Positions 1 through 5,789 of a stretch of DNA of 7,604 nucleotides are shown piece by piece. The position numbers and the translations under genes were made by a program. The first letter of the stretch is position 1; every line of letters begins with the position of its first letter. Under the pieces are notes generated by a model that saw nothing but the letters and a program-made list of their open reading frames with translations, did no database searches and was not told the origin of the DNA. Source of the DNA: Gammaproteobacteria bacterium (GTDB lineage: Bacteria > Pseudomonadota > Gammaproteobacteria > GRL18); assembly GCA_013139395.1 (NCBI GenBank), contig WTAX01000416.1, forward strand, positions 1 through 7,604. The letters run 5' to 3'.

Positions 1-1
1 A

Positions 2-223
2 ATTCAAACTCATGCTTTTGGCAAAATTGAACAGTTAACCGTTAGCATCGGCATCAATCAGATCTTTCAACAAAACGGTACATCCGAGGTCATTGGTTGT
101 GCTGATAAAGCGCTTTATTTTGCAAAAAATAATGGCCGTAACCAGATCTGCTTTTATGAAGACTTACCTGAACAGACAGTTGCCACTTCTGTTGATGATG
201 ATGACAATATTGAGTTTCTTTAG
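2..223 (+). CDS. Diguanylate cyclase, C-terminal end of GGDEF domain (partial)
   Basis: This is the last 73 codons of a gene that begins outside the window. The reading frame gives 'LTVSIGINQ', then 'CADKALYFAKNNGRNQI'. These are the two conserved blocks that end a GGDEF domain: the central beta strand 'VTVSIGVA' and the helix 'ADxALYxAKxxGRN'. GGDEF proteins condense two GTP into cyclic di-GMP, the second messenger controlling biofilm and motility. The GG(D/E)EF signature itself lies upstream and is not visible, so activity cannot be judged. After the domain there is a short acidic tail (four consecutive Asp, then 'NIEFL') and a TAG stop. The family call is secure; sensor domains and localisation are unknown. 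Confidence 0.9.
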   Translation: MQTHAFGKIEQLTVSIGINQIFQQNGTSEVIGCADKALYFAKNNGRNQICFYEDLPEQTVATSVDDDDNIEFL

Positions 224-277
224 ATAAGCTCAACGTGTGTAAGGGCCATGTAAGGCCTGAGTCATTTAGATAGTGAC

Positions 278-301
278 TAACTGTAGTGGTACAGTTATTT
301 T
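278..301 (+). terminator. Perfect 8-bp dyad followed by a short T run (candidate terminator)
   Basis: TAACTGTA (278-285) and TACAGTTA (290-297) form a perfect 8-bp stem with a GTGG loop, followed by TTTT at 298-301. It lies 55 nt after the diguanylate cyclase stop codon, so it could end that transcript. The stem is AT-rich and the T run is only four long, so it may be weak, or instead a protein-binding palindrome. The rest of 224-466 shows no gene; a GGCC-N6-GGCC mini-hairpin sits at about 244-257. Confidence 0.4.
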
Positions 302-478
302 GGCCACCTGATGTAGTCCTGACACCACATACAATTTTTGCAATATGAGACCTGACAGCCACATTTTTGTAAAAATTGTAGTATATTACTGACGCTCAGG
401 ATAAGACTTGGCACTTATTTTTTTGCAAAGTTTTTACCTCCCATCTACCAGGCACGCTCATCGGAAATGTTATTCAGA

Positions 479-488
479 ATAAAATAAA
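479..488 (+). repeat. Two tandem copies of ATAAA within a start/signal-peptide region
   Basis: ATAAA occurs twice in direct succession at 479-483 and 484-488. The first copy lies in frame with an ATG at 467. With both copies present, the ATG-467 frame hits TAA at 485-487 after six codons (MLFRIK). Removing one 5-bp copy would join that start to the long downstream frame and give a typical secretion signal. A slippage duplication is the simplest reading; a sequencing or assembly error cannot be excluded. Confidence 0.6.
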
Positions 489-522
489 ATTAATCCCGCT
501 GATTTTTATTGTACTGCTTATT

Positions 523-1317
523 ATGCCGCTTACGCTTTTAGCGGATATGCTTTTTTATTACTCTTCAGCAATCTTACCTTCAATCTTATCCCAGACTCAC
601 ATTGCTTCAAACGTTGACATAGCACATAAGTTTGGCATAGCAACGCAATCGATAAATGATGGTTATGCCTACTATAGCCCTCCTGATAAGGCGATAGATG
701 GTAATGATAGTACCTTTAATCATACCCGGGGAACAGACACACAAAACTGGTGGCAGGTAGAACTTCCAAATACCACTAAAATTTCTAAGATCATGGTTCT
801 TGGTCGCAATTCTAATACATGGAGATTGTCCGGCGCCGGTGTTTATATTTCTGATACACCATATGACGGGACATTAGATGAGAGCGACAAAGTTGCCACC
901 CTTCTGGGAAATGCCCAGAAGCAAATAATAGAGTTTTCCAGACCTGAAACAGGAACGTATCTTATTATAAAAGCCAGAAACAGCTACACCCTTCACATGG
1001 CAACGGTTGAGGTTTATGGACAAATACCCACAAAGCCGATTTTTGAAGAGCATAAGGATGAGTATCTTATTTCAGGTGCTACGGCCAATGGTGAAGTGGT
1101 GACTACCCTTAAAGCATTAGATCATCAAGATGATACGTTAAGCTATACTATTATTGAAAATGTGCCGTTCAGCATTGATGCAGGAGGAAATATTCGTGTC
1201 ACTGGTCCACTTTCAGGGCAGTACAGTTTCACTGTCCAGGTCACTGATGGAGTCCATATCAAGCGCGTACAAATCACACTTTTTTATGAGTTAGCCTGTA
1301 TTTTTATTAGCCATTGA
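523..1317 (+). CDS. Secreted F5/8 type C (fucolectin-like) plus cadherin-like domain protein, probably a broken surface protein
   Basis: This 264-aa frame holds a galactose-binding-like (F5/8 type C, fucolectin-like) domain at about residues 37-166. Landmarks are 'AIDGNDSTFNH', 'WWQVELP', 'WRLSGAGVYISD' and the closing 'ATVEVYG'. His67, Arg95 and Arg101 sit where the fucose-binding His-Arg-Arg of eel fucolectin is found, so fucose or another sugar is a plausible ligand (inference). Residues 169-250 resemble one cadherin-like repeat ('FSIDAGGNIRVTG', 'YSFTVQVTDG'). The protein then ends abruptly in an unrelated hydrophobic tail ('LFYELACIFISH'), with no anchor or repeats. Family members are usually much larger, so this looks 3'-truncated. 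ATG 523 has no ribosome binding site and begins in mid signal peptide. The frame is open back to 382, and a better start at ATG 467 is out of frame because of the ATAAA duplication. Likely exported if expressed. Confidence 0.7.
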   Translation: MPLTLLADMLFYYSSAILPSILSQTHIASNVDIAHKFGIATQSINDGYAYYSPPDKAIDGNDSTFNHTRGTDTQNWWQVELPNTTKISKIMVLGRNSNTWRLSGAGVYISDTPYDGTLDESDKVATLLGNAQKQIIEFSRPETGTYLIIKARNSYTLHMATVEVYGQIPTKPIFEEHKDEYLISGATANGEVVTTLKALDHQDDTLSYTIIENVPFSIDAGGNIRVTGPLSGQYSFTVQVTDGVHIKRVQITLFYELACIFISH

Positions 1318-1412
1318 CATTTAGATAAAATATTGAAGTTTTATGCTTGATTTCTGATTTGTAATTTGAAAAACATCATTGAATTTCCTATCCTTTAATA
1401 AGCTGTTAGAAT

Positions 1413-1446
1413 AACTCAATTGAGTTCTATTAAAATCATGTATAAA
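1413..1446 (+). promoter_or_regulatory. Perfect 14-bp palindrome overlapping a possible -35, upstream of the 197-aa gene
   Basis: AACTCAATTGAGTT (1413-1426) is a perfect palindrome. It contains TTGAGT (1420-1425), a possible -35, followed after 15 bp by TATAAA (1441-1446). The spacing is shorter than the usual 17 bp, so the promoter is tentative. A palindrome over a -35 is a common repressor layout (inference). No other feature is seen between 1318 and 1525. Confidence 0.35.
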
Positions 1447-1525
1447 CACCGTCACAAGGGATCATGGTACAATTTAATCAGTTTAAACTTTTAAGTCTCA
1501 GACTCTTATCTCTTGAGTAGCTAAT

Positions 1526-2119
1526 ATGCCAGCAGGTCACAGAAACTATCTATCGTTGAAGCACGAACATAAGACTATTCCATATGGAGGTGTCGGCGAA
1601 ATACGTGAAGATGGTGACGCAAATTATGGATTTAAAGATATAAAAGGCGATAACAGACTTATTGATACAATACCTGAGTTGAAACATGAACCAGCACTCA
1701 TGGCTCTAGTACGAGTTATCAATACTCCGAAAACTGGAATCTTTTCAATCGGCTGCGTCAGTGATCGCTATCAAGATAAAAATCAATTCCGCCATTCAGG
1801 TTATATCGAATTCTCGTTTAATTCAAAATTATTCATAGCCGATGCTAGTCATTATTTCCCGCTATTTTTTAATTTCGAGCGTTTACTTGAAAAGAATGAT
1901 TTCACCGTCAAGGTCGAGTTTAACTGGTCAATTCAGCCAGCGACATTTATTGATAAAAGTGTTACGGGTTATACTTGTACGATTTACCTGAACACCTACT
2001 TCGTTGAATCAGAAGAAGCAGCTAAAAAAGCATGGGAAAAGACACTTAGCATATTAGCTCAATATCTGGGTAACATATCCATCGAGCACACAGATTATAT
2101 TTTTTCTACAGAAGAATAA
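1526..2119 (+). CDS. Conserved-looking hypothetical protein, 197 aa, function unknown
   Basis: I do not recognise a named family. The protein is soluble, with no signal peptide and no membrane segment, and has mixed alpha/beta character. It opens with a polar segment (residues 1-50), followed by strand-rich stretches 'ALVRVINTPKTGIFSIGC' and 'SGYIEFSFNSK', an aromatic segment 'YFPLFFNFERLL', and a C-terminal helix 'EEAAKKAWEKTLSILAQYLG'. The start is supported by a weak GAG Shine-Dalgarno about 8 nt upstream (TTGAGTAGCTAAT-ATG). It stands alone, over 200 bp from the preceding gene and about 750 bp from the next. A perfect palindrome lies 100 bp upstream. Codon use and the lack of internal stops suggest a real gene. 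A role as an accessory immunity or defence protein is possible only by association with the nearby immunity gene. Confidence 0.6.
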   Translation: MPAGHRNYLSLKHEHKTIPYGGVGEIREDGDANYGFKDIKGDNRLIDTIPELKHEPALMALVRVINTPKTGIFSIGCVSDRYQDKNQFRHSGYIEFSFNSKLFIADASHYFPLFFNFERLLEKNDFTVKVEFNWSIQPATFIDKSVTGYTCTIYLNTYFVESEEAAKKAWEKTLSILAQYLGNISIEHTDYIFSTEE

Positions 2120-2464
2120 AAGCATATTATCTTCATTTGTTAGATTCCTTTTCTATACTGGGTATTCATTGAAGGGAAAATGCTTTCAAATCACCATTGA
2201 TGAATCTGGATTTCTAGTAAACTAAATCTAGAAATTCTATGATCCTCAAAGCGGATGTTTGATGAGTCGATAAGTATCTAAAAATTTAATTTATGTAAGT
2301 ATAAAACCAAATCCAGATTGGGGTATTTAGAGCCGTTCTAGGTAAATTCTATGGGTGTAGATCTTTTGAGCGACAAAGTCAGGCTCTTCTCCGCTTTGAT
2401 GAGTGAACTATGGTCCCATGATTAAAACTACCCTTTGTAGTAAGCTTATTCCTACATAATTACA

Positions 2465-2472
2465 AAAATCTA
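2465..2472. repeat. Left 8-bp target site duplication (AAAATCTA)
   Basis: AAAATCTA directly abuts the outer end of the left inverted repeat. The same 8 bases directly abut the right inverted repeat at 2678-2685, as expected from a transposition event. Confidence 0.75.
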
Positions 2473-2677
2473 CCTGATTACCCACAAGTCTCAGCCAATA
2501 TACAGGTTGATTCTGTGCTGTAGGCCAATGAATACGTGAACTTACTATGACAGAGCTGACCAATTGAATTAGAATCATGTTGTTATTTGGACAACAGCAC
2601 AATGCCCCCTTTGTAACTCATTGAATTTATTGCAGCTCAACCCTCTGTATCATGGCTGAAACTTGTGGGTAATCAGG
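2473..2677. mobile_element. 205-bp MITE-like element with 24-bp terminal inverted repeats
   Basis: The left end (2473-2496) begins CCTGATTACCCACAAGT, followed by CTCAGCC. The right end (2654-2677), read on the minus strand, is the same except for one base (23 of 24 match, C versus T at position 18). Similarity continues inwards less strictly: AATATACAG and GTTGA on the left, ATGATACAG and GTTGA on the right. Exact 8-bp duplications flank both ends. At 205 bp it encodes no transposase and must be a non-autonomous element mobilised in trans. The ends share CTGA and CACAAGT with the IS50 outside end, which with an 8-bp duplication hints at an IS4-family parent, but the spacing between those blocks differs. 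Reading outward through either end gives 'WL(R/K)LVGNQ', a by-product of the inverted repeats rather than proof of a protein. Confidence 0.8.
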
Positions 2678-2685
2678 AAAATCTA
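2678..2685. repeat. Right 8-bp target site duplication (AAAATCTA)
   Basis: An exact direct copy of the sequence flanking the left end of the element. It marks the insertion point and implies that both ends are original. Confidence 0.75.
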
Positions 2686-2823
2686 TATAATTTAAAAAAG
2701 TCTTCCATATCATGGAAATAATTTTTACCGCAGAAGTTGAGCACTAATCTTTTTGCCGATATCTAAAATTTAAGTATTATTCAAATACAATACATCTCTA
2801 TATCATGTAATCAGTTGAACGCT

Positions 2824-2829
2824 TATAAT
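2824..2829 (+). promoter_or_regulatory. Consensus -10 box (TATAAT) upstream of the Imm22-like gene
   Basis: TATAAT lies 35 nt before the ATG at 2865, which would give a leader of roughly 28 nt. No good -35 is visible at 16-18 bp (TATCAT at 2801-2806 is the closest), so an activator or a weak promoter is likely. It is inside the intergenic DNA that carries the MITE, about 140 bp from the element's end. Confidence 0.4.
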
Positions 2830-2864
2830 ATGAGCATACAACTATTCAATAACACGAGATTTCA

Positions 2865-3323
2865 ATGAAAAAAAAGAATGCCAAAATTGAAAAAGGTTTT
2901 CTTTTTTCAAAAAAAAATAAGGTTTCTGTTTGGGCATCTACGCATCCATACGCTGATATTCCTGAAGCATATTTTGAAGAAAAATTTAGCAAAAATAATA
3001 CTCGTGCAACCAATACTTGGTCTAATAACTTTAAAATGCGTTATTTTTCTCCTTCTAAAATGGAAACGAATGGCGCACACGAAGGTACCATTAACATCAA
3101 GCAAGCAGTTGGTGAATGTTCATTTTCTTCTTCGTTTATTGAAGTTTTGATGAGTAAAGCAAAAAAGAAAAAACTCAATGAAATCACTTGGATTATTTTA
3201 TTATTCGAATATGAATACAGCGCCAAAATTTCTGGCATCGAAAGTGATGAATATGTCACGTTAGTCGGTGCATTTGATTACGACGATGATGCTGAAAGCC
3301 TGATTGAAGTTGATGACGAATAA
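2865..3323 (+). CDS. Imm22-like immunity protein (orphan)
   Basis: This 152-aa soluble acidic protein fits the Imm22 family pattern as I remember it. It has an early 'VSVW' strand (residues 20-23), a central 'WSNNFKMRYFSPSKME' (52-67), 'CSFSSSFIEVLMSKAKKKKLNEITWIILLFEYEY', and a late 'VTLVGAFDYDDD'. Imm22 proteins are predicted antidotes to toxins of polymorphic or contact-dependent systems, binding a toxin domain in the cytoplasm. No toxin, Rhs, VgrG or secretion gene is in the window, so this would be an orphan antidote. A GAG ribosome binding site precedes the ATG (CACGAGATTTCA-ATG). The stop at 3321 is followed in frame by nine further acidic codons (DSEIEENND) and a second stop at 3351, suggesting a newly shortened tail. 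The family call is moderate; 'hypothetical acidic protein' is the fallback. Confidence 0.6.
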   Translation: MKKKNAKIEKGFLFSKKNKVSVWASTHPYADIPEAYFEEKFSKNNTRATNTWSNNFKMRYFSPSKMETNGAHEGTINIKQAVGECSFSSSFIEVLMSKAKKKKLNEITWIILLFEYEYSAKISGIESDEYVTLVGAFDYDDDAESLIEVDDE

Positions 3324-3371
3324 GACTCTGAAATTGAAGAAAATAATGATTAATCGATTTGAATTATTTTT

Positions 3372-3890
3372 ATGACCTCTGAATTAAAATATTTATCGGC
3401 ATACCCTTTGGACCTGAGAAATCAGGTTCAAAGGATGATTGAAGAAAATAGGTTATCAAAATTTTTACTTCAAAAATACCCTCACCCTCATAATGTTGTT
3501 AATGATAAAGCACTACGTAATTATGTGATGACATTAAAAAATCGTTTTATAAAAAAATCAGCCCCCCTCAGCCATATTATTTTTGACCCTAAAATACATA
3601 TCATAAATAATGCACTTGGTACCCATAGTTATATTTCAAGAGTGCAAGGAGGTAAATTAAAAAATAAAAATGAAATTAGAATTAGCAGCCTTTTCAAAAA
3701 AACTCCTGAACAATTTTTAAATATGATCACAGTCCATGAACTGGCTCATTTAAAAGAAAAAGAGCATAACAAAGCTTTTTATCAGCTATGTTTACATATG
3801 TTACCGAAATACCATCAATTAGAGCTCGATGTGCGTTTATATCTCACTCAACTCGAAATCAATGGTGATATCTATTGCTTTAACAAATGA
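3372..3890 (+). CDS. ygjP: YgjP-like zinc metallopeptidase
   Basis: This 172-aa protein carries the zinc-metallopeptidase signature HELAH at residues 122-126, then a third histidine at 132 in 'KEKEHNKAFY'. It continues with 'YHQLELDVRLYLTQLE', the ending typical of bacterial YgjP-like proteins (DUF45/WLM-related, M48-like fold). The two histidines and glutamate of HExxH should bind zinc and activate water, with His132 as third ligand. The physiological substrate of this family is poorly defined. No signal peptide or membrane segment is seen, so it is cytoplasmic. ATG 3372 is the first start after an in-frame TGA at 3360; no clear Shine-Dalgarno precedes it. The gap from the preceding gene is 48 bp and to yacL 22 bp, so co-transcription with yacL is likely. 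The length suits an intact member. Confidence 0.82.
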   Translation: MTSELKYLSAYPLDLRNQVQRMIEENRLSKFLLQKYPHPHNVVNDKALRNYVMTLKNRFIKKSAPLSHIIFDPKIHIINNALGTHSYISRVQGGKLKNKNEIRISSLFKKTPEQFLNMITVHELAHLKEKEHNKAFYQLCLHMLPKYHQLELDVRLYLTQLEINGDIYCFNK

Positions 3891-3912
3891 ACAGTTAAAA
3901 AAGAAAACATTA

Positions 3913-4311
3913 ATGGATTTTAAATTTAGAAAAAATATTGACGGTCAGCCAACTGCCAAATTTTCCATGGAGCACGAAGCTATTGGTCGCTGGTTAACCG
4001 AAGAGATAAGTAACAATAAGTCTAAGATCGTGCAAATATTAACGCTGATAGAACAATTTGAACAAGGCAGTATTGCATTTAAAGAAATAATTGGTACTGA
4101 GTTTCAATTAAGCATTAGTCACATTGGGGTAGAAATAAAAGCCTTAAATTTAGAGGCTGATTATATGGACAATTTTAACAACAATGAGTTTAGTGGAAAC
4201 GATGATGATCGTTCAGAAGACGCAGAGCTTTACGATAAAGAATCTTACGCTGAGTGTGGTTTACATGACTTTAAAATAGCTCTGCTATCATGGCAGGAGT
4301 ATATCAACTAA
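3913..4311 (+). CDS. yacL: YacL family protein (UPF0231)
   Basis: This 132-aa protein matches the UPF0231/YacL family along its length. It starts 'MDFKFRKNIDGQPTAKFSMEH' (E. coli YacL begins MDYEF with a similar SMGHE), has the amphipathic middle, and ends 'YDKESYAECGLHDFKIALLSWQEY'. The function is unknown; it is a small cytoplasmic protein conserved in gammaproteobacteria. The frame is open further upstream to 3829, but that would overlap the ygjP-like gene by 62 bp. The family begins at Met-Asp-(Phe/Tyr), so the ATG at 3913 was chosen. A weak AAGAAA stands before it. An Asn/Asp-rich insert (about residues 90-105, 'NFNNNEFSGNDDDRSED') is typical of the variable loop before the C-terminal motif. 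It sits 22 bp after the ygjP-like gene and probably shares its transcript. Confidence 0.88.
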   Translation: MDFKFRKNIDGQPTAKFSMEHEAIGRWLTEEISNNKSKIVQILTLIEQFEQGSIAFKEIIGTEFQLSISHIGVEIKALNLEADYMDNFNNNEFSGNDDDRSEDAELYDKESYAECGLHDFKIALLSWQEYIN

Positions 4312-4319
4312 TACACACC

Positions 4320-4384
4320 AAGCTCGTTCTGGCTTAAAACCGGAGCTTCTGGTTGCCCACAACCCCTTGTCCACAATAAAGGGG
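4320..4384 (+). other. Two hairpins between yacL and the RIO kinase
   Basis: AAGCTC (4320-4325) pairs with GAGCTT (4343-4348). CCCCTT (4363-4368) pairs with AAGGGG (4379-4384) across a 10-base loop. Neither is followed by a T run, so a standard intrinsic terminator is not evident. They may slow transcription, stabilise the 3' end of the upstream message, or be incidental. Confidence 0.35.
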
Positions 4385-4464
4385 AAGCACATAGAAAAAG
4401 GACATATTTTATCAGTATTACTAATATTTGTTCCAAATTTCACCCAAGTAAGTTATAAGATGAC

Positions 4465-5313
4465 ATGAAAATTCCTAAACGAATCCAACCTTTAGTTGAA
4501 GATGGGCTGATCGATGAAGTCATCAGTCCCTTAATGAGCGGAAAAGAAGCTGTAGTCTATATTGTACGCAGCGGATCTGAAATCCTCTGTGCCAAGGTTT
4601 ACAAAGAGGCCAATAAACGCAGTTTTAAGCAAGCAGTACAATATCGGGAAGGTCGCAAGGGGCGTAATAGCCGCCGTAATCGAGCAATGGAAAAAGGCTC
4701 AAAATTTGGCCGGGTTCAACAAGAGAAAGCCTGGCAAAATACCGAAGTCGAAGCGCTCTATAGCCTTTCTGATGCGGGTGTTCGAGTACCTAAACCCTAC
4801 GGCTGCTTTGACGGCGTCTTGTTGATGGAGTTAATCACCGATGACGAAGGCCAGGTAGCACCGCGCCTGAACGATGTGTCAATGTCCTCTGAACAAGCCT
4901 TAGAAGATCACGCTGTTGTCATGCAGTACGTGATGCGCATGCTTTGTATTGGATTGATTCATGGAGATCTGTCAGAGTTTAATGTATTGGTCGATGAATA
5001 TGGTCCGGTAATTATTGACCTGCCCCAGGTAGTGGATGCATCAGCTAATAATCAGGCAAAATGGATGCTGGAACGGGATGTTAACAATATTAGCACCTAC
5101 TACGCACAATACGCACCTGAATTGCTCAACAGACAATACTCCAAGGAAATTTGGGCATTGTACGAAGCAGGGGAATTACACCCGGAAGCCGAGTTAACAG
5201 GCTACTTTAAGGAAAGCACACAAACTGCAGATGTGGATACCGTATTGGAAGAAATAAAAGCTGCCTTTGCCGAAGAACAACAACGCCAGCTTAGGATGCA
5301 AGTTCCCGATTAA
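4465..5313 (+). CDS. Bacterial RIO-type serine protein kinase (PA4780 family)
   Basis: This 282-aa protein has the complete RIO kinase core. An N-terminal helix region leads to the glycine-poor nucleotide loop 'MSGKEAVVY' (residues 24-32). The ATP-contacting lysine follows in 'CAKVYKE' (Lys44). The basic flexible loop 'REGRKGRNSRRNR' (61-73) resembles that of RIO1. The hinge is 'LLMELI' (119-124), the catalytic loop 'HGDLSEFN' (166-173, Asp168), and the metal-binding 'IIDLPQVVD' (183-191, Asp185). RIO kinases lack the classical activation loop and act as atypical kinases/ATPases. Eukaryotic and archaeal members work in ribosome maturation; the role of bacterial PA4780-type members is little known. 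All catalytic residues are present, so activity is expected. The ATG at 4465 fits the family length; a weak AAGATGAC precedes it. It is cytoplasmic and probably has its own promoter in the 150-bp gap. Confidence 0.9.
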   Translation: MKIPKRIQPLVEDGLIDEVISPLMSGKEAVVYIVRSGSEILCAKVYKEANKRSFKQAVQYREGRKGRNSRRNRAMEKGSKFGRVQQEKAWQNTEVEALYSLSDAGVRVPKPYGCFDGVLLMELITDDEGQVAPRLNDVSMSSEQALEDHAVVMQYVMRMLCIGLIHGDLSEFNVLVDEYGPVIIDLPQVVDASANNQAKWMLERDVNNISTYYAQYAPELLNRQYSKEIWALYEAGELHPEAELTGYFKESTQTADVDTVLEEIKAAFAEEQQRQLRMQVPD

Positions 5314-5353
5314 TTGCAAGATAAGGTTGAGTTGAGAGGGTGTAATCTGTAGT

Positions 5354-5363
5354 GGTCGCGACC
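5354..5363. repeat. Perfect 10-bp palindrome GGTCGCGACC in a TGTAGTG...ACCTGAT motif
   Basis: GGTCGCGACC stands out as GC-rich in AT-rich surroundings. It is embedded in CTGTAGTGGTC...ACCTGATCTGACC. CTGTAGTGGT (281-290) followed by ACCTGAT (305-311) occurs in the same order near the start of the window. A related form, TGTAGTGATC then ACCTGAT, occurs on the minus strand at 6479-6456. These may be remnants of element ends. Confidence 0.4.
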
Positions 5364-5414
5364 TGATCTGACCGTTCCCAGTTTTCATAAGTGACTGTCA
5401 GGTTAAATAATAAC

Positions 5415-5483
5415 AACTAGAATAGCCGGTTTTCGGAACTCATCTCGAGAAGATTGAATTTCTCAAATTGGCGCTTTAGGTCA
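5415..5483 (-). repeat. Dispersed ~70-bp repeat, copy A
   Basis: On the plus strand it ends in AAATTGGCGCTTTAGGTCA. In its last 32 bases, 22 match copy B. At the other end AATAGCCGG corresponds to AAATGGCGG of copy B at the same distance. Read on the minus strand, all three copies encode 'DLK-x-QF'. It overlaps the broken minus-strand mini-ORF. Confidence 0.45.
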
Positions 5484-5505
5484 CGAAGCGAAAATTTACC
5501 ATCAT
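5417..5505 (-). pseudogene. Broken minus-strand mini-ORF with a perfect Shine-Dalgarno
   Basis: On the minus strand, CAGGAGGT (5519-5512) lies 6 nt before ATG (5505-5503), a textbook translation start. That frame stops after nine codons (MMVNFRFVT). A neighbouring frame continues 'GKFSLRDLKRQFEKFNLLE' and ends at TAG (5419-5417). A one- or two-base slip near the start would therefore give a protein of about 29 residues. Its 'DLKRQF' motif is shared with the other two repeat copies. It is divergent to the integrase remnant, with about 75 bp between the two starts. The function and parent family are unknown; it could also be a leader peptide. Confidence 0.4.
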
Positions 5506-5579
5506 TGTATTACCTCCTGATTGCTTCCAGCTGAACCATACTTAATGAAGTCATCTGTTAACAAGAGGAGATATTTATT

Positions 5580-5789
5580 ATGGAATCAAAAATAGAACAT
5601 CAAAAACATATAATACCCTGGAATAAAGGTAAATTAGTTGGTCAAAAAACTGCTTTAAAACTAAAAGAAATGTGGGGAATTTATAGCCGCCTGAAAATAG
5701 ACAACAATACCTGTGAACTTACTTTATTTAATTCAGGTTCGACTAAATACTTGAAAACTAAAGTTACTGTGAAAGTTTTTACCCTCTAA
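5580..5789 (+). pseudogene. Truncated tyrosine recombinase (integrase) N-terminal fragment
   Basis: The first ~50 residues match the N-terminal region of a short gammaproteobacterial tyrosine recombinase: 'IIPWNKGKLVGQKTALKLKEMWGIYSRLKIDNNTCELTLFN'. Intact members go on with 'LGxDSKLRxCDLVxLxVRDV' and carry the catalytic R...HxxR...Y in a further ~130 residues. Here the sequence drifts after residue 52 ('SGSTKYLKTKVTVKVFTL') and stops at 69 aa, so all catalytic residues are missing. The start has a strong ribosome binding site (AAGAGGAG, 9 nt before ATG). Its stop abuts the stop of the convergent minus-strand gene (5789/5790). It is probably the relic of an integrase whose 3' part was lost. 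No attachment site is visible. Confidence 0.8.

Larger units (their letters stand above)
2120..2864. other. 745-bp non-coding stretch containing a MITE-like element and short repeats
   Basis: No convincing gene is present. Apart from the element at 2473-2677 there are several short repeats. An inverted pair AATCTGGATTT/AAATCCAGATT lies at 2203-2213 and 2309-2319. A local hairpin ATTTCTAG-N10-CTAGAAAT lies at 2210-2235. An inverted pair CAAAGCGG/CCGCTTTG lies at 2247-2254 and 2391-2398. CTAG-AAATTCTATG (2228-2241) recurs as CTAGGTAAATTCTATG (2338-2353). A 24-codon frame at 2351-2425 (MGVDLL...ELWSHD) has no ribosome binding site and is not called. The stretch looks like worn accessory DNA. Confidence 0.5.

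Noticed and set aside
90..362. 90-codon minus-strand frame
   Set aside because: It lies opposite the diguanylate cyclase end and the following spacer, has no ribosome binding site and no recognisable domain.
2473..2491. Direct assignment of the MITE to IS50/Tn5
   Set aside because: CTGA and CACAAGT match the IS50 outside end, but the gap between them is three bases shorter and a 9-bp duplication does not fit the flanks.
2408..2602. 64-codon minus-strand frame with 'YWLRLVGNQVDF'
   Set aside because: It runs through the left end of the MITE-like element; the opposite end reads 'SWLKLVGNQENLY' simply because the ends are inverted repeats. No ribosome binding site.
3829..3912. Longer N-terminus for YacL (28 extra residues)
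   Set aside because: It would overlap the ygjP-like gene, and the family starts at Met-Asp-(Phe/Tyr), matching ATG 3913.
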